A DNA stretch of 64,000 bases. Source: JAVDCA01 sp035293985 (lineage in GTDB: Bacteria > Pseudomonadota > Alphaproteobacteria > Rhizobiales > Xanthobacteraceae). Shown here piece after piece: positions 54,322 to 63,490 of the stretch. Numbering within the stretch: the stretch's first letter is position 1; the number at the start of each line of letters is the position of its first letter. The notes beneath the pieces were generated by a model, which saw only the letters and a program-made list of their open reading frames with translations, did no database searches and was not told where the DNA came from. The DNA lies in NCBI GenBank assembly GCA_035293985.1, contig DATGLS010000048.1:496001-560000 (forward strand), read 5' to 3'. A program made the translations under genes and the position numbers.

Positions 54322-54533
54322 TAGGGCTGGCGGCTGCTCAACCGATTGAGCTTGCGCTGGAAGCGGGCGTGGCGGCGACTGGCGTCCATCGCATGGATTT
54401 CGCGCGAAATGTAGCTGATGGAGCGCGCACTATCGACATGCCCGCTGATCAGCGCTCCGACAGCCCCGACGGTTACCGGGAATGCCGCGAGCGCAGCGAT
54501 GAGCACCACCAAAGCTATGGCCAGCCACTTCAT
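54318..54533 (-). CDS. Small membrane protein of unknown function (71 aa)
   Basis: 71 aa from MKWLAIALVVLIAALAAFPV, one hydrophobic helix followed by a basic tail (RRHARFQRKLNRLSSRQ). No known domain is recognised. The ATG at 54533 is chosen because it begins the hydrophobic segment; the frame extends upstream without another good start. Confidence 0.5.
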   Translation of the reverse strand: MKWLAIALVVLIAALAAFPVTVGAVGALISGHVDSARSISYISREIHAMDASRRHARFQRKLNRLSSRQPY

Positions 54534-54660
54534 CAGACGGTCGCCCCCAACTGACTCAACCAGTATAACATGATGATTGCGGCGGCCGCGAGGGGGACCC
54601 CGGCGGCTGTCCGGGACGGCGGGTCTGCCGATAACTTCTTGCCATTCCACGGAGATTTCG

Positions 54661-55641
54661 ATGCGCGCCGCCTATTACGAAGCCAACGGGCCGGCTGCGG
54701 CGGTGCTGCGGCTCGGCGAGGTCGAAACTCCTGAGCCCGGCCCCGGCGAGGTGCGCGTCCGGCTTGCCGCTTCCGGCGTCAACCCGTCCGACGTGAAGTC
54801 GCGGGAAGGCCGTACGCGCAAGATCGCGTTTGCGCGGGTCATTCCCCACAGTGATGGCGCCGGCACCATCGACAAGGTCGGCGAAGGCGTCGCGGCGACC
54901 CGCGTCGGCGAGAGGGTGTGGACATGGAACGGGCAGTGGAGGCGCCCATTCGGCACGGCGGCCGAATTCATCGTGCTGCCGGCGGCGCTCGCGGTGCCGC
55001 TGCCGGGCCACATCGGCTTTGCCGAAGGCGCCTGCCTCGGCATCCCGGCGATGACCGCCTGTCACGCGGTCGCGGCCGCCGAGGTCGACAGTGCCACGAC
55101 CGTGCTGATCGCCGGCGGCGCCGGGGGCGTCGGCCACTACGCAATTCAGTTCGCCAAGGCGCGCGGCGCCGTCGTCATCACGACGGTGAGCTCGGAAGAA
55201 AAGGCGAAGCTCGCGCGCGCCGCCGGCGCCGACCACGTGATCGACTACAAGCGCGAGGATGTCGCCGCCGCCGTCATGGATCTGACCGACAAGGGCGGCG
55301 TCGATGCCGTGATCGAGATGGATCTAGCCGCCAACGCCAGGCTCTATCCGGGCCTCCTGCATGCGCGCAGCCAGGTCGTGGTGTACGGCACCGGCGCGCC
55401 GGATGCTTCCGTCCCGGCCCAGTTCCTGCTGGTCAATGCCAATACGATCAAGTGGATCTTCGTGTACGAGCTCAGCGCCGCCGAGCGCGCGGCTGCGGTC
55501 GGCACGATCACCGATCTGATGCAGCGCAAGCGCCTGATCCACAACGTCGCACTCACACTGCCGCTCGGCGACATCGTGCGCGCGCACGAGGCGGTGGAAC
55601 AGGGCAAGACGCCCGGCAATGTGGTCGTCACCCTGTCCTGA
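54661..55641 (+). CDS. Zinc-independent NADPH:quinone reductase / MDR-family oxidoreductase
   Basis: 326 aa. The GroES-like N-domain has GEVRVRLAASGVNPSDVKSREG without the catalytic zinc ligands. The Rossmann domain has VLIAGGAGGVGHYAIQFAKARGA, the AxxGGVG signature of quinone oxidoreductases, then VIDYKRED. A GGAG ribosome binding site precedes ATG 54661. It probably reduces quinones or related carbonyls with NADPH. It is convergent with the cupin gene, with a strong hairpin between them. Confidence 0.9.
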   Translation: MRAAYYEANGPAAAVLRLGEVETPEPGPGEVRVRLAASGVNPSDVKSREGRTRKIAFARVIPHSDGAGTIDKVGEGVAATRVGERVWTWNGQWRRPFGTAAEFIVLPAALAVPLPGHIGFAEGACLGIPAMTACHAVAAAEVDSATTVLIAGGAGGVGHYAIQFAKARGAVVITTVSSEEKAKLARAAGADHVIDYKREDVAAAVMDLTDKGGVDAVIEMDLAANARLYPGLLHARSQVVVYGTGAPDASVPAQFLLVNANTIKWIFVYELSAAERAAAVGTITDLMQRKRLIHNVALTLPLGDIVRAHEAVEQGKTPGNVVVTLS

Positions 55642-55655
55642 AGGCCAGAAGGCGA

Positions 55656-55684
55656 ACGCCTCCCCGGCGCTGCCGGGAAGGCGT
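55656..55684. terminator. Strong hairpin between convergent quinone-reductase and cupin genes
   Basis: A 13-bp stem with one G-T pair (arms 55656-55668 and 55672-55684) and a 3-base loop. It lies in the 70-bp gap between convergent stop codons and can serve both. No long T-run. Confidence 0.6.
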
Positions 55685-55711
55685 CCACCGCGATCGAAAC
55701 GGCTCGGTCGA

Positions 55712-56128
55712 TCAGTCGTGTTTCACCGGCGTGGCCACCGGCTTGTCCTTCGGCTTGAGCCGCACGATCAATAGTTTCGCACCGCTCGCCTCGCCGACGC
55801 CGCGATGGACCACATTGGCATTGATGTGGAAGCCATCGCCAGCCTTGATGATTTGGTCGGGCTGCTTGTCGATCTGGATCTTGACCGCGCCTTCCATCAC
55901 GTAGCTGATCTCGTGGCCGTCCGGATGAATGTGCCACGGTGTCGTCTGGTTGGGCTGGAGCGTCACGACCTGCATGAGCATGTCGTCCGCGGTGCCGCCG
56001 ACCAGCGGCTCTTCCTTGATGACGTCCTTGGGCGGCGCCGGCGCCTGTGCGCCGACGATGGATTGCGTCACGAGGCCGGCGCCGAAGGCGAGCGCGACGG
56101 CCGCACCGAGCAGCAGATGACGTTTCAT
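55712..56128 (-). CDS. Secreted or periplasmic cupin-domain protein
   Basis: 138 aa with a signal peptide (MKRHLLLGAAVALAFGAGLVTQSIVGAQA). A single cupin barrel follows. PWHIHPDGHEISYVMEG supplies His, His and Glu ligands, and GDGFHINANVVHRG supplies the fourth His. It probably binds a metal and may be a small dioxygenase-like or sensing protein. The substrate is unknown. Confidence 0.85.
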   Translation of the reverse strand: MKRHLLLGAAVALAFGAGLVTQSIVGAQAPAPPKDVIKEEPLVGGTADDMLMQVVTLQPNQTTPWHIHPDGHEISYVMEGAVKIQIDKQPDQIIKAGDGFHINANVVHRGVGEASGAKLLIVRLKPKDKPVATPVKHD

Positions 56129-56170
56129 GGATGGCTCCTCCCGAGAAAACCGGATGACGGTGACATTCGC

Positions 56171-56216
56171 GTAAGGTCTTGCTTGTAAGGTCTTGCAAGG
56201 CCTTGCTAGGCCTTGA
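56171..56216. repeat. Short imperfect tandem repeats upstream of the cupin gene
   Basis: Four near copies of AAGGTCTTGC / AGGCCTTGC occur head to tail. They lie in the shared upstream region of the divergent cupin and DUF2905 genes. They could be an operator array or simple slippage; no regulator is encoded adjacent. Confidence 0.4.
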
Positions 56217-56325
56217 TCATCGGACCGATGGTTCCGATGTGTGCAGTATAAGTTGCACAGCAGGTCGTTGTCGCCCCCGTTCGGGCACGACTAACGCTGC
56301 TGGCATTTTTGCCGCGAGGTCGGGC

Positions 56326-56526
56326 GTGTCGCGCTTTCTGATCGTGCTCGGGCTCATCATTCTCGCCGCCGGCCTGTTGTGGCCGGTGCTCACGCGGCTC
56401 GGCTTCGGCCGCCTGCCCGGCGACATCGCGATCCAGCGCGGCAACTTCACATTCTATTTTCCGCTGGTGACCTGCATCATCATCAGCGTTCTGCTCAGCG
56501 CGGTACTTTGGCTGTTCAATCGGTAG
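56326..56526 (+). CDS. DUF2905 small membrane protein
   Basis: 66 aa from GTG 56326, preceded by GAGG. Two hydrophobic segments (FLIVLGLIILAAGLLWPVL and FPLVTCIIISVLLSAVLWLF) flank a conserved RLPGDIAIQRGNFTFYFP loop, which is the DUF2905 signature. Function unknown. It is convergent with the carboxylase gene, 7 bp from its stop codon. Confidence 0.85.
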   Translation: MSRFLIVLGLIILAAGLLWPVLTRLGFGRLPGDIAIQRGNFTFYFPLVTCIIISVLLSAVLWLFNR

Positions 56527-56533
56527 CAGACCA

Positions 56534-58141
<1,608 letters not shown>

Positions 58142-58221
58142 GGAGTTCCTCCCGGGCACGAAGGCTGCCCCGGCTGGCGTGCAAACGCAACGCGATTGGA
58201 ACTCCCGCCTGCGACAGGCGT

Positions 58222-58246
58222 GGAACCGACCAATTTCAATCCCGTT
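58222..58246 (+). promoter_or_regulatory. EcfG (general stress response) promoter
   Basis: GGAAC (58222-58226), 16 bp, CGTT (58243-58246) matches exactly the consensus of the alphaproteobacterial EcfG sigma factor. It lies 96 bp before the start of a small secreted protein. Confidence 0.75.
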
Positions 58247-58341
58247 GTTGATCCAGCGATGCGGCGGGATGTCGCGTTCGCCTTGAACAAGCGTGCGCTT
58301 CCGCACCGACGCGGGAACACACGAACAACTGGAGGACGACC

Positions 58342-58641
58342 ATGAACAAGTGGATTGCCTACGGGGCCGGGGCGGCATTGATTGCCGGCCTTTCGATCGC
58401 GAGCGCGCAAAGCCCGAGCACGCCGGGCGCCGGCTCCGCTGGGCAGGACCAGAGCGGGGCGACCTCGGCAGGCTCGACGCAGACGCCGGGCCAGCCCAAG
58501 GTCCAGGACAAGCCGCCGTCACAGCAGACCACGGGTACGGCGCCGAAGCAGGGACCCGTGAAGGCGCCGTCGGCGATCGACAAGAACTCGATCCATCAGT
58601 CGGGCGGTGACCGCGACTCGCGCGGCCTGCCGAAGCAGTAG
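58342..58641 (+). CDS. Small secreted low-complexity protein under stress control (99 aa)
   Basis: 99 aa with a signal peptide (MNKWIAYGAGAALIAGLSIASA). The mature part is rich in Gln, Gly, Ser, Thr and Pro, without Cys or hydrophobic core, so it is probably disordered. GGAGGA precedes the ATG at good spacing. The upstream EcfG-type promoter indicates induction in the general stress response. No domain is recognised. It resembles in style the DUF1236 protein downstream, which has the same promoter type. Confidence 0.7.
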   Translation: MNKWIAYGAGAALIAGLSIASAQSPSTPGAGSAGQDQSGATSAGSTQTPGQPKVQDKPPSQQTTGTAPKQGPVKAPSAIDKNSIHQSGGDRDSRGLPKQ

Positions 58642-58666
58642 TCGCGCGCCCATTTGGGCGATCAAG

Positions 58667-58690
58667 CAAGAGCGGCCGCGGCCGCTCTTG
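58667..58690. terminator. Perfect 24-bp palindrome after the small secreted gene
   Basis: CAAGAGCGGCCG and its exact reverse complement are adjacent, 25 bp after the stop codon. It can form a very stable hairpin or cruciform. The following bases (TCGTTGTCG) are only moderately T-rich, so the terminator call is tentative. Confidence 0.55.
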
Positions 58691-58806
58691 TCGTTGTCGA
58701 TCGAGTTGTCGATTCCTGACGAACTGTTCATGCTACGGCACCGGTATCTTTGACGTGCTTGGCTGCCCGACGTTGCGCCGCAAAAGCATAAGTATTCGCC
58801 GAATGC

Positions 58807-58831
58807 GGAACCGATATAGCAGCGCTACGTT
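58807..58831 (+). promoter_or_regulatory. EcfG (general stress response) promoter of the DUF1236 gene
   Basis: GGAAC (58807-58811), 16 bp, CGTT (58828-58831): a second exact EcfG consensus, 165 bp before the DUF1236 start codon. Confidence 0.75.
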
Positions 58832-58995
58832 TCCGGTATGAGCCATGCATTCCAAACTCAACGAGGAGAGGAAGCGGCGCGACTGCGGTGATCGAGCTAC
58901 AGCGAGAGAGCGGAGCCGCAGCACGCAACGAAAATGAGTGGCTTGGAAATTCGCGCGGGGGACGACACAGCAAAACGCGCAACGGAGACTCGACG

Positions 58996-59931
58996 ATGAA
59001 GAAACATAGCTTGTTGGTTGCGACCGCGGTTGCGGCGCTCACCGTGGGCACGGCCTTCGCCCAGGCACCGAGCAGCGAGAAGAGCCAGAACCACATGAAT
59101 CCCGCCTCGCAGAATGCGCCGGCGGAGAAGATGTCGCCCAACGCGGGCGCCGGCACGCACAATTCGTCGGCCAGCGAGCAGAAGAGCACGCCGTCGAGCC
59201 GCATGGGCCAGGCGCCCGGCAGCCAGCGCGAGACGACCGGCCAAGCTCCGAGCGAGCAGAAGAGCGAGCAGAAATCGGACAAGATGAATAAGGCGTCGCA
59301 GCCGAGCGAGCGCAACAGTACGCGCGCCAATGAGCGCAATGAGCGCAATGAGCGCAACCGTTCGACCACCGGCCAAAGCACGGAAAAGGGCCAGTTGCAC
59401 AATCGCGGCGCCCGCGAGAACAGCACCAATAAGGCGAATGAGCGCAACCGCTCGACCACCGGCCAGAGCACTGAAAAGGGCCAGATCGAGAATCGCGGCG
59501 CGCGCGAGAACAACAACAAGGTGAACGAGCGCAATCGCTCGACCACCGGTCAGGGCACCATGGACAAGGACCGCATGGAAAATCGCGGCACCATGGAAAA
59601 TCGCGGCACCATGGAAAATCGCGGCAGCAACGAGAACCGCAGCAGCACGACCACCACCGAGATGCATGGCAGGGTCAACCTGAGCAGCGAGCAGCGGACC
59701 AAGATCCACACCATCATCGTCGGCGAGCGTAATGCGCCGCGCGTGAGTCATGTGGACTTCTCGGTCAACGTGGGCACGCGCGTGCCGCGCACCATCCACC
59801 TTGCGCCGATCCCGTCCGAGATCGTGACGATCGAGCCCGAGTGGCGCGGCTACGAGTACTTCCTGGTGGGTGACGAGATCGTCGTGGTCGATCCGTCGTC
59901 GATGGAAATCGTCGCGGTGCTCCCGGCCTAA
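58996..59931 (+). CDS. DUF1236 secreted protein with a disordered Asn/Arg/Glu repeat region
   Basis: 311 aa. Signal peptide (MKKHSLLVATAVAALTVGTAFA), then a highly polar region up to about residue 225. In it a 30-residue unit (NERNRSTTGQSTEKGQ...NRGAREN) is repeated three times and MENRGT three times. The C-terminal 85 residues are a DUF1236 domain (VNLSSEQRTKIHTII, VGTRVPRTIHLAPIPSEIV, YFLVGDEIVVVDPSSMEIVAVLP). DUF1236 proteins are small secreted or periplasmic proteins of unknown function, common in Bradyrhizobium relatives. The EcfG promoter upstream points to stress induction. A strong terminator follows. The longer frame to 58888 lacks a signal peptide. Confidence 0.8.
   Translation: MKKHSLLVATAVAALTVGTAFAQAPSSEKSQNHMNPASQNAPAEKMSPNAGAGTHNSSASEQKSTPSSRMGQAPGSQRETTGQAPSEQKSEQKSDKMNKASQPSERNSTRANERNERNERNRSTTGQSTEKGQLHNRGARENSTNKANERNRSTTGQSTEKGQIENRGARENNNKVNERNRSTTGQGTMDKDRMENRGTMENRGTMENRGSNENRSSTTTTEMHGRVNLSSEQRTKIHTIIVGERNAPRVSHVDFSVNVGTRVPRTIHLAPIPSEIVTIEPEWRGYEYFLVGDEIVVVDPSSMEIVAVLPA
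59347..59640 (+). repeat. Tandem repeats in the DUF1236 gene
   Basis: Three copies of a unit of about 90 bp (encoding NERNRSTTGQ...) followed by three copies of an 18-bp unit (encoding MENRGT). The 18-bp copies are identical or nearly so, so length polymorphism is likely. Confidence 0.75.
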
Positions 59932-59960
59932 CGCACGAAGCACTCCGTCAAGGAACGGAA

Positions 59961-59988
59961 AGGGGCGGCTTCAGCCGCCCCTTTTTTT
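59961..59988 (+). terminator. Rho-independent terminator after the DUF1236 gene
   Basis: AGGGGCGGCT and AGCCGCCCCT form a 9-10-bp GC stem followed by seven T. It lies 30 bp after the stop codon and could also act for the convergent transporter operon. Confidence 0.9.
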
Positions 59989-60007
59989 GCGGGTATGGCG
60001 AGCCCCG

Positions 60008-60976
60008 TCAGGCCCGCACTTCCTGCCGTTGGAACACGACGTAGCCCGCCACGAACAGCACGATGACGCCGGCGATCAGTGACACCACCTCCGGCCAGGC
60101 GATCGCCAGGCTTTCGGTGAGCGGCAGTGGCGAGCCCAGGATCGCGCCCTGCCACTGCGTGATGTCGATGAGCTGGCTGACCTGGCGCGTGTCCGGCGCG
60201 AGCAGAACCACGGCGGCGTTGTTGAACAGGTCGTTCGGAGAAATCCGCCGCAGCATCTCCTCCCAGTGCACGGTCGTGGGGTCGCGCAGGCCGAACAGCG
60301 CGTAGCGCGGGTCGGACGGCGCGATCAGCGAGGCGATCCCCGGGACGAACGCCGGCCAAATGAAGGCCAGAAACAGCCAGATACCAAGGCATACGAGCAC
60401 GGCCGTCGCCGCCGATCGGGTGACGATCGAGAGCAGCATCGCGAGCGCGAGCCAGGTGCCGGCATAAGCCAGCGTGACCACCAGGAAGGCGAACGCGCGA
60501 GCGAGCTCCTCGCCGCTCGGGGGCACGCCGAGCATCAATATGCCGAAGCCGATCACCAGCAGCCAGAGGCACAGCAGGCTGATCCCGAGCGTCGTCAGCG
60601 CCGCGAGGAACTTGCCCGCGAGAAGCGCATCGCGATAAATCGGCTGTGCCAGGATGCGCGACAAGGTGCGGCGGTTGTGCTCGCTGTTGATGGCGTCGAA
60701 ACCGAGCGCGATCGCCATCACGGGGATGAGGAACCCGAGGATGAACACCAGCGAGAGCACCGTCGACTGGCTGGAGATGAAGAGCTTGAGGAGGACGAAG
60801 GGGTCTTCGGGTACGTTCTCCTTGATGTAATCGATCGCGAAATAGACGACGACGCACGCGATCGCGAATATGAGGATCTGCAGCACGATCATGCGGATGC
60901 TCGACAGATGCTCTGCGAGCTCCTTGGCGTAGACGGTACCGAGACCCTGCCAGGGAGAGCCCTCACGCTGCCGCAT
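60008..60976 (-). CDS. ABC-2 type transporter permease
   Basis: 322 aa with about six membrane helices. A large extracytoplasmic loop follows the first helix (IDYIKENVPEDPFVLLKLF), and the amphipathic segment with NSEHNRRTLSRILAQPIYRDALLAGK is typical of ABC-2/NosY-type permeases. Its start overlaps the end of the ATPase gene by 14 bp, so the two are one transporter. The substrate is unknown. Confidence 0.88.
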   Translation of the reverse strand: MRQREGSPWQGLGTVYAKELAEHLSSIRMIVLQILIFAIACVVVYFAIDYIKENVPEDPFVLLKLFISSQSTVLSLVFILGFLIPVMAIALGFDAINSEHNRRTLSRILAQPIYRDALLAGKFLAALTTLGISLLCLWLLVIGFGILMLGVPPSGEELARAFAFLVVTLAYAGTWLALAMLLSIVTRSAATAVLVCLGIWLFLAFIWPAFVPGIASLIAPSDPRYALFGLRDPTTVHWEEMLRRISPNDLFNNAAVVLLAPDTRQVSQLIDITQWQGAILGSPLPLTESLAIAWPEVVSLIAGVIVLFVAGYVVFQRQEVRA

Positions 60977-61928
60977 GATGCGCCTCCTGCTGCGGCTTCG
61001 CCTGCCGCTGGAAGTAGCCCGCGTAGATCGCCTCGAGGCTCGGATCGGCCACCGAGAGACGGCGCAGAGCCCCGTTCGCGGCGACGACCGCGCGAGCGGC
61101 GTCGGGACGCACGTCCCGCTCGGCGGTCAGGCGATAGCGGTCCGCACCGACCCGGGCGACGGCGCTCACGCCGGGGATCGCGGTGAAACGCGCATCGAGG
61201 TCGTTTGCCGCATCGGCCTCGACCTCCACCACGAAGCCCGCGCCCAGCACCTGCCGGGCAAGCTCGGGCACGCTGCCCATGAGCACGATACGGCCGCCCT
61301 GGAACAACGCCACGCGATCGCAAACACGCTGCACCTGGTCGAGCATGTGCGACGACAGCAGGACGCTGACGCCGCCGCGCTTGAGGTCCTCGATCATCTC
61401 GAGAAACTCGATCGTCGCCTGCGGGTCGAGGCCGGAGGTCGGCTCGTCGAGAATGGCGATCTCGGCGCGCTTCATGACGATCTCGGCGAGGCCGAGACGC
61501 TGCCGCATGCCGCGCGAGAAGGTCTTGACGCGCTTTTGCGCCACATCGCTCAGGCGCACGCGCGCGAGCGCCTCGCCGATCCGCTTTTCGCGCTCATCGG
61601 CCGGAATGCCCATGAGGCGCGCCGAATAGACCAGGTTCTCGCTCGCCGTCATGCTGTCGTAGAAGCCGACCTGGTCGGGCAGATACCCGACCCGGCGCTT
61701 CACCGCGAGCGGATCGCGCACCGGATCGTGGTCGAGCACCGTGATCGTGCCGGCCGAAACTTCGGTCAGGCCGAGCATCATCAGGATGGTCGTCGTCTTG
61801 CCGGCGCCGTTCGGGCCGAGCAGCCCGAAGATCTCGCCCTTCGCCACGTCGAAGTCGATGGCGTCGACGACGGTCGTCCTGCCGTAGCGCTTGGTGAGAC
61901 CGCGCGCCGAGATGACGGGGGCGTTCAT
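60963..61928 (-). CDS. ABC transporter ATP-binding protein
   Basis: 321 aa. Walker A GPNGAGKTT, Q-loop YLPDQVGFYDSM, signature FSRGMRQRLGLAE (a variant with FSRGM for LSGGQ, common in ABC-2 exporters), Walker B IAILDEPTSGLDP and H-loop SSHML are all present. A C-terminal 90-residue regulatory domain follows. The start overlaps the stop of the NEW3 gene upstream (ATGA). It works with the permease downstream. Confidence 0.93.
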   Translation of the reverse strand: MNAPVISARGLTKRYGRTTVVDAIDFDVAKGEIFGLLGPNGAGKTTTILMMLGLTEVSAGTITVLDHDPVRDPLAVKRRVGYLPDQVGFYDSMTASENLVYSARLMGIPADEREKRIGEALARVRLSDVAQKRVKTFSRGMRQRLGLAEIVMKRAEIAILDEPTSGLDPQATIEFLEMIEDLKRGGVSVLLSSHMLDQVQRVCDRVALFQGGRIVLMGSVPELARQVLGAGFVVEVEADAANDLDARFTAIPGVSAVARVGADRYRLTAERDVRPDAARAVVAANGALRRLSVADPSLEAIYAGYFQRQAKPQQEAHHAAA

Positions 61929-63091
61929 CGGCGACCGAACCGCGCGACCGCGGCCACCATGAAGAGAACGGCGACGCCGATGATGCCTGCCCCGTACATC
62001 GCCCAGGTCGTCGACGTCGTCACCTGAACGCGGAACTGGGTGGACGCGGTCTCGCCGCTCGTCTGGGCGCTGATGTTGGTCATGTAGTCGCCCGCGAGCG
62101 AGGTCGCGGTCGGGGTGATCTGCGCCTGCACCTCGGTGTCCTTGCCCGGCTCGATCCGCGCGATGGTCTTCGGCTCGAACTCGACCTTCCAGCCGCTCGG
62201 CGCGGTGGCGGACAGCGTAACGTTTTCGGCCGGCGCACTGCCCGTATTGGTCACCACGATCGGCACGTTCGACTGCTTGCCGGCTTCCGCCTTGGCGCTG
62301 ACCAGGCCGCCGCGGCTCGCCATGGTGAGCTGCGGCTGGCCGGAGAGCTCGAGCGACAGGTTGGTCTTGGCGGTGGCATCCTCCGCCGAGACGGTCACGG
62401 ACATCGGATAGCGCTTGGCCTCGGCGGTCGAGGGCGGCCGCACGTGCAGCTTGATGTCCTTGGACTGGCCGGCCTCGATCGGGATGGAGGAGATCTGCTG
62501 GCTGCCGTAGTTCTCGGTGAACGAGGTCTCGAAGTTCTTGGGCGCATCGGCCGCGAAGCTGACCGTGAGATTGCGCCCGCTGTCGTTCTTGATGGTGAGT
62601 TGATAATCGAAGCTCGATTTCGGCGTGCCGCGCAACGCCGGCAGCGGCGACTCGACCGTCAGCTTGGCCGGCAATTCCTTGGCGAGCGTGACGGCGAGCG
62701 GCAGCGAAACCGATGTGCCCTGCCCTTCCGCCTTGATGGTCAGCGTCTGCGTGCCCATCGCGGCGTTGATCGGCACGTCGAGGCGAAGCTGGAGGCTCAC
62801 GCTCTGGTCGGTCGCCGGCATCGCGGCGCCGACCGGCTGGCCGCCGCCGAGCAGCGTCGCACTCCAGCCCTTCGGCACGTCGGCGACGGAGAGCGTGTAG
62901 CGCTCCGGGCTCAGCCCGTAATTCTGCAGGCGCAGCGCAATCGTCGAGGTCTTGCCGGGCTGCACCGAGATCGACGGATAATCGGTGAGCAGGAAGAGAC
63001 CCTTCACGTCCTTCGGACTGTCCGCGGCCAGAACCGGTGCGGCACCGAGGCAAAATGCAATGGATACGAGGGCAATCAGCTTGGCCCGCAT
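61925..63091 (-). CDS. NEW3-domain (COG1470-type) membrane-anchored extracytoplasmic protein
   Basis: 388 aa. Signal peptide (MRAKLIALVSIAFCLGAAPVLA), three Ig-like NPCBM-associated NEW3-type domains (YPSISVQPGKTSTIALRLQNYG; FDYQLTIKNDSGRNLTV; NVPIVVTNTGSAPAENV), and a C-terminal membrane helix (YGAGIIGVAVLFMVAAVARF) followed by Arg residues. GGGAGAAG precedes ATG 63091. It is first in a three-gene operon with the ABC-2 transporter and probably acts as its extracytoplasmic partner. The substrate is not evident. Confidence 0.85.
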   Translation of the reverse strand: MRAKLIALVSIAFCLGAAPVLAADSPKDVKGLFLLTDYPSISVQPGKTSTIALRLQNYGLSPERYTLSVADVPKGWSATLLGGGQPVGAAMPATDQSVSLQLRLDVPINAAMGTQTLTIKAEGQGTSVSLPLAVTLAKELPAKLTVESPLPALRGTPKSSFDYQLTIKNDSGRNLTVSFAADAPKNFETSFTENYGSQQISSIPIEAGQSKDIKLHVRPPSTAEAKRYPMSVTVSAEDATAKTNLSLELSGQPQLTMASRGGLVSAKAEAGKQSNVPIVVTNTGSAPAENVTLSATAPSGWKVEFEPKTIARIEPGKDTEVQAQITPTATSLAGDYMTNISAQTSGETASTQFRVQVTTSTTWAMYGAGIIGVAVLFMVAAVARFGRR

Positions 63092-63490
63092 GGCGACTTC
63101 TCCCAACATCTGGTCTTGCGTCAGAGGTCGCCCCCACCGCCGGTGACCGTGGGGGCGCCGTCGGATCGAGGCGGCTTGTCGTGCCCGATCGTGACGAAAT
63201 CGGTACGAACTTAAGGAGTTTTTTTGACTAAAGCGCAAGTGCGACTTTGCGCCGCCACGTTCGGCAAGGTTACCGCGACAAATCCGCGGTCCATCGGCCC
63301 CATTGGGAGAGCAGATCCGGGAGCGGACTGCGCCGGCGATCCGGACGGGTCACAGGGCCGGCGCCAATGTGTATGGTGGCGCCGGATGACGGCTCGCACT
63401 GCCGGCGTGGCCGGCACGCCGGCGAGTTGGGCTTACATCCGGCCGGCGACACCCTATTTGCTCATCTCCTGCCCACCAGACCTCGATCCA
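63092..63490. other. Divergent intergenic region with several inverted repeats
   Basis: 399 bp between the NEW3 gene (minus) and the M16 peptidase (plus). It contains GCGCAA-N8-TTGCGC (63233-63252), ACCGCG-N7-CGCGGT (63272-63290) and two strong hairpins: 9-bp arms at 63358-63385 and 9-bp arms with a 5-base loop at 63401-63423. A T-run and AAGGAG lie at 63212-63225. No gene is supported here. Confidence 0.5.

Larger units (their letters stand above)
58642..58995. other. Intergenic region between the two stress-type secreted genes
   Basis: 354 bp. It holds the 24-bp palindrome at 58667-58690, then a stretch without genes, an EcfG promoter at 58807-58831, and a leader of about 160 bp to the DUF1236 start. 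A 17-codon ORF after the promoter is too short and unsupported. Confidence 0.55.
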
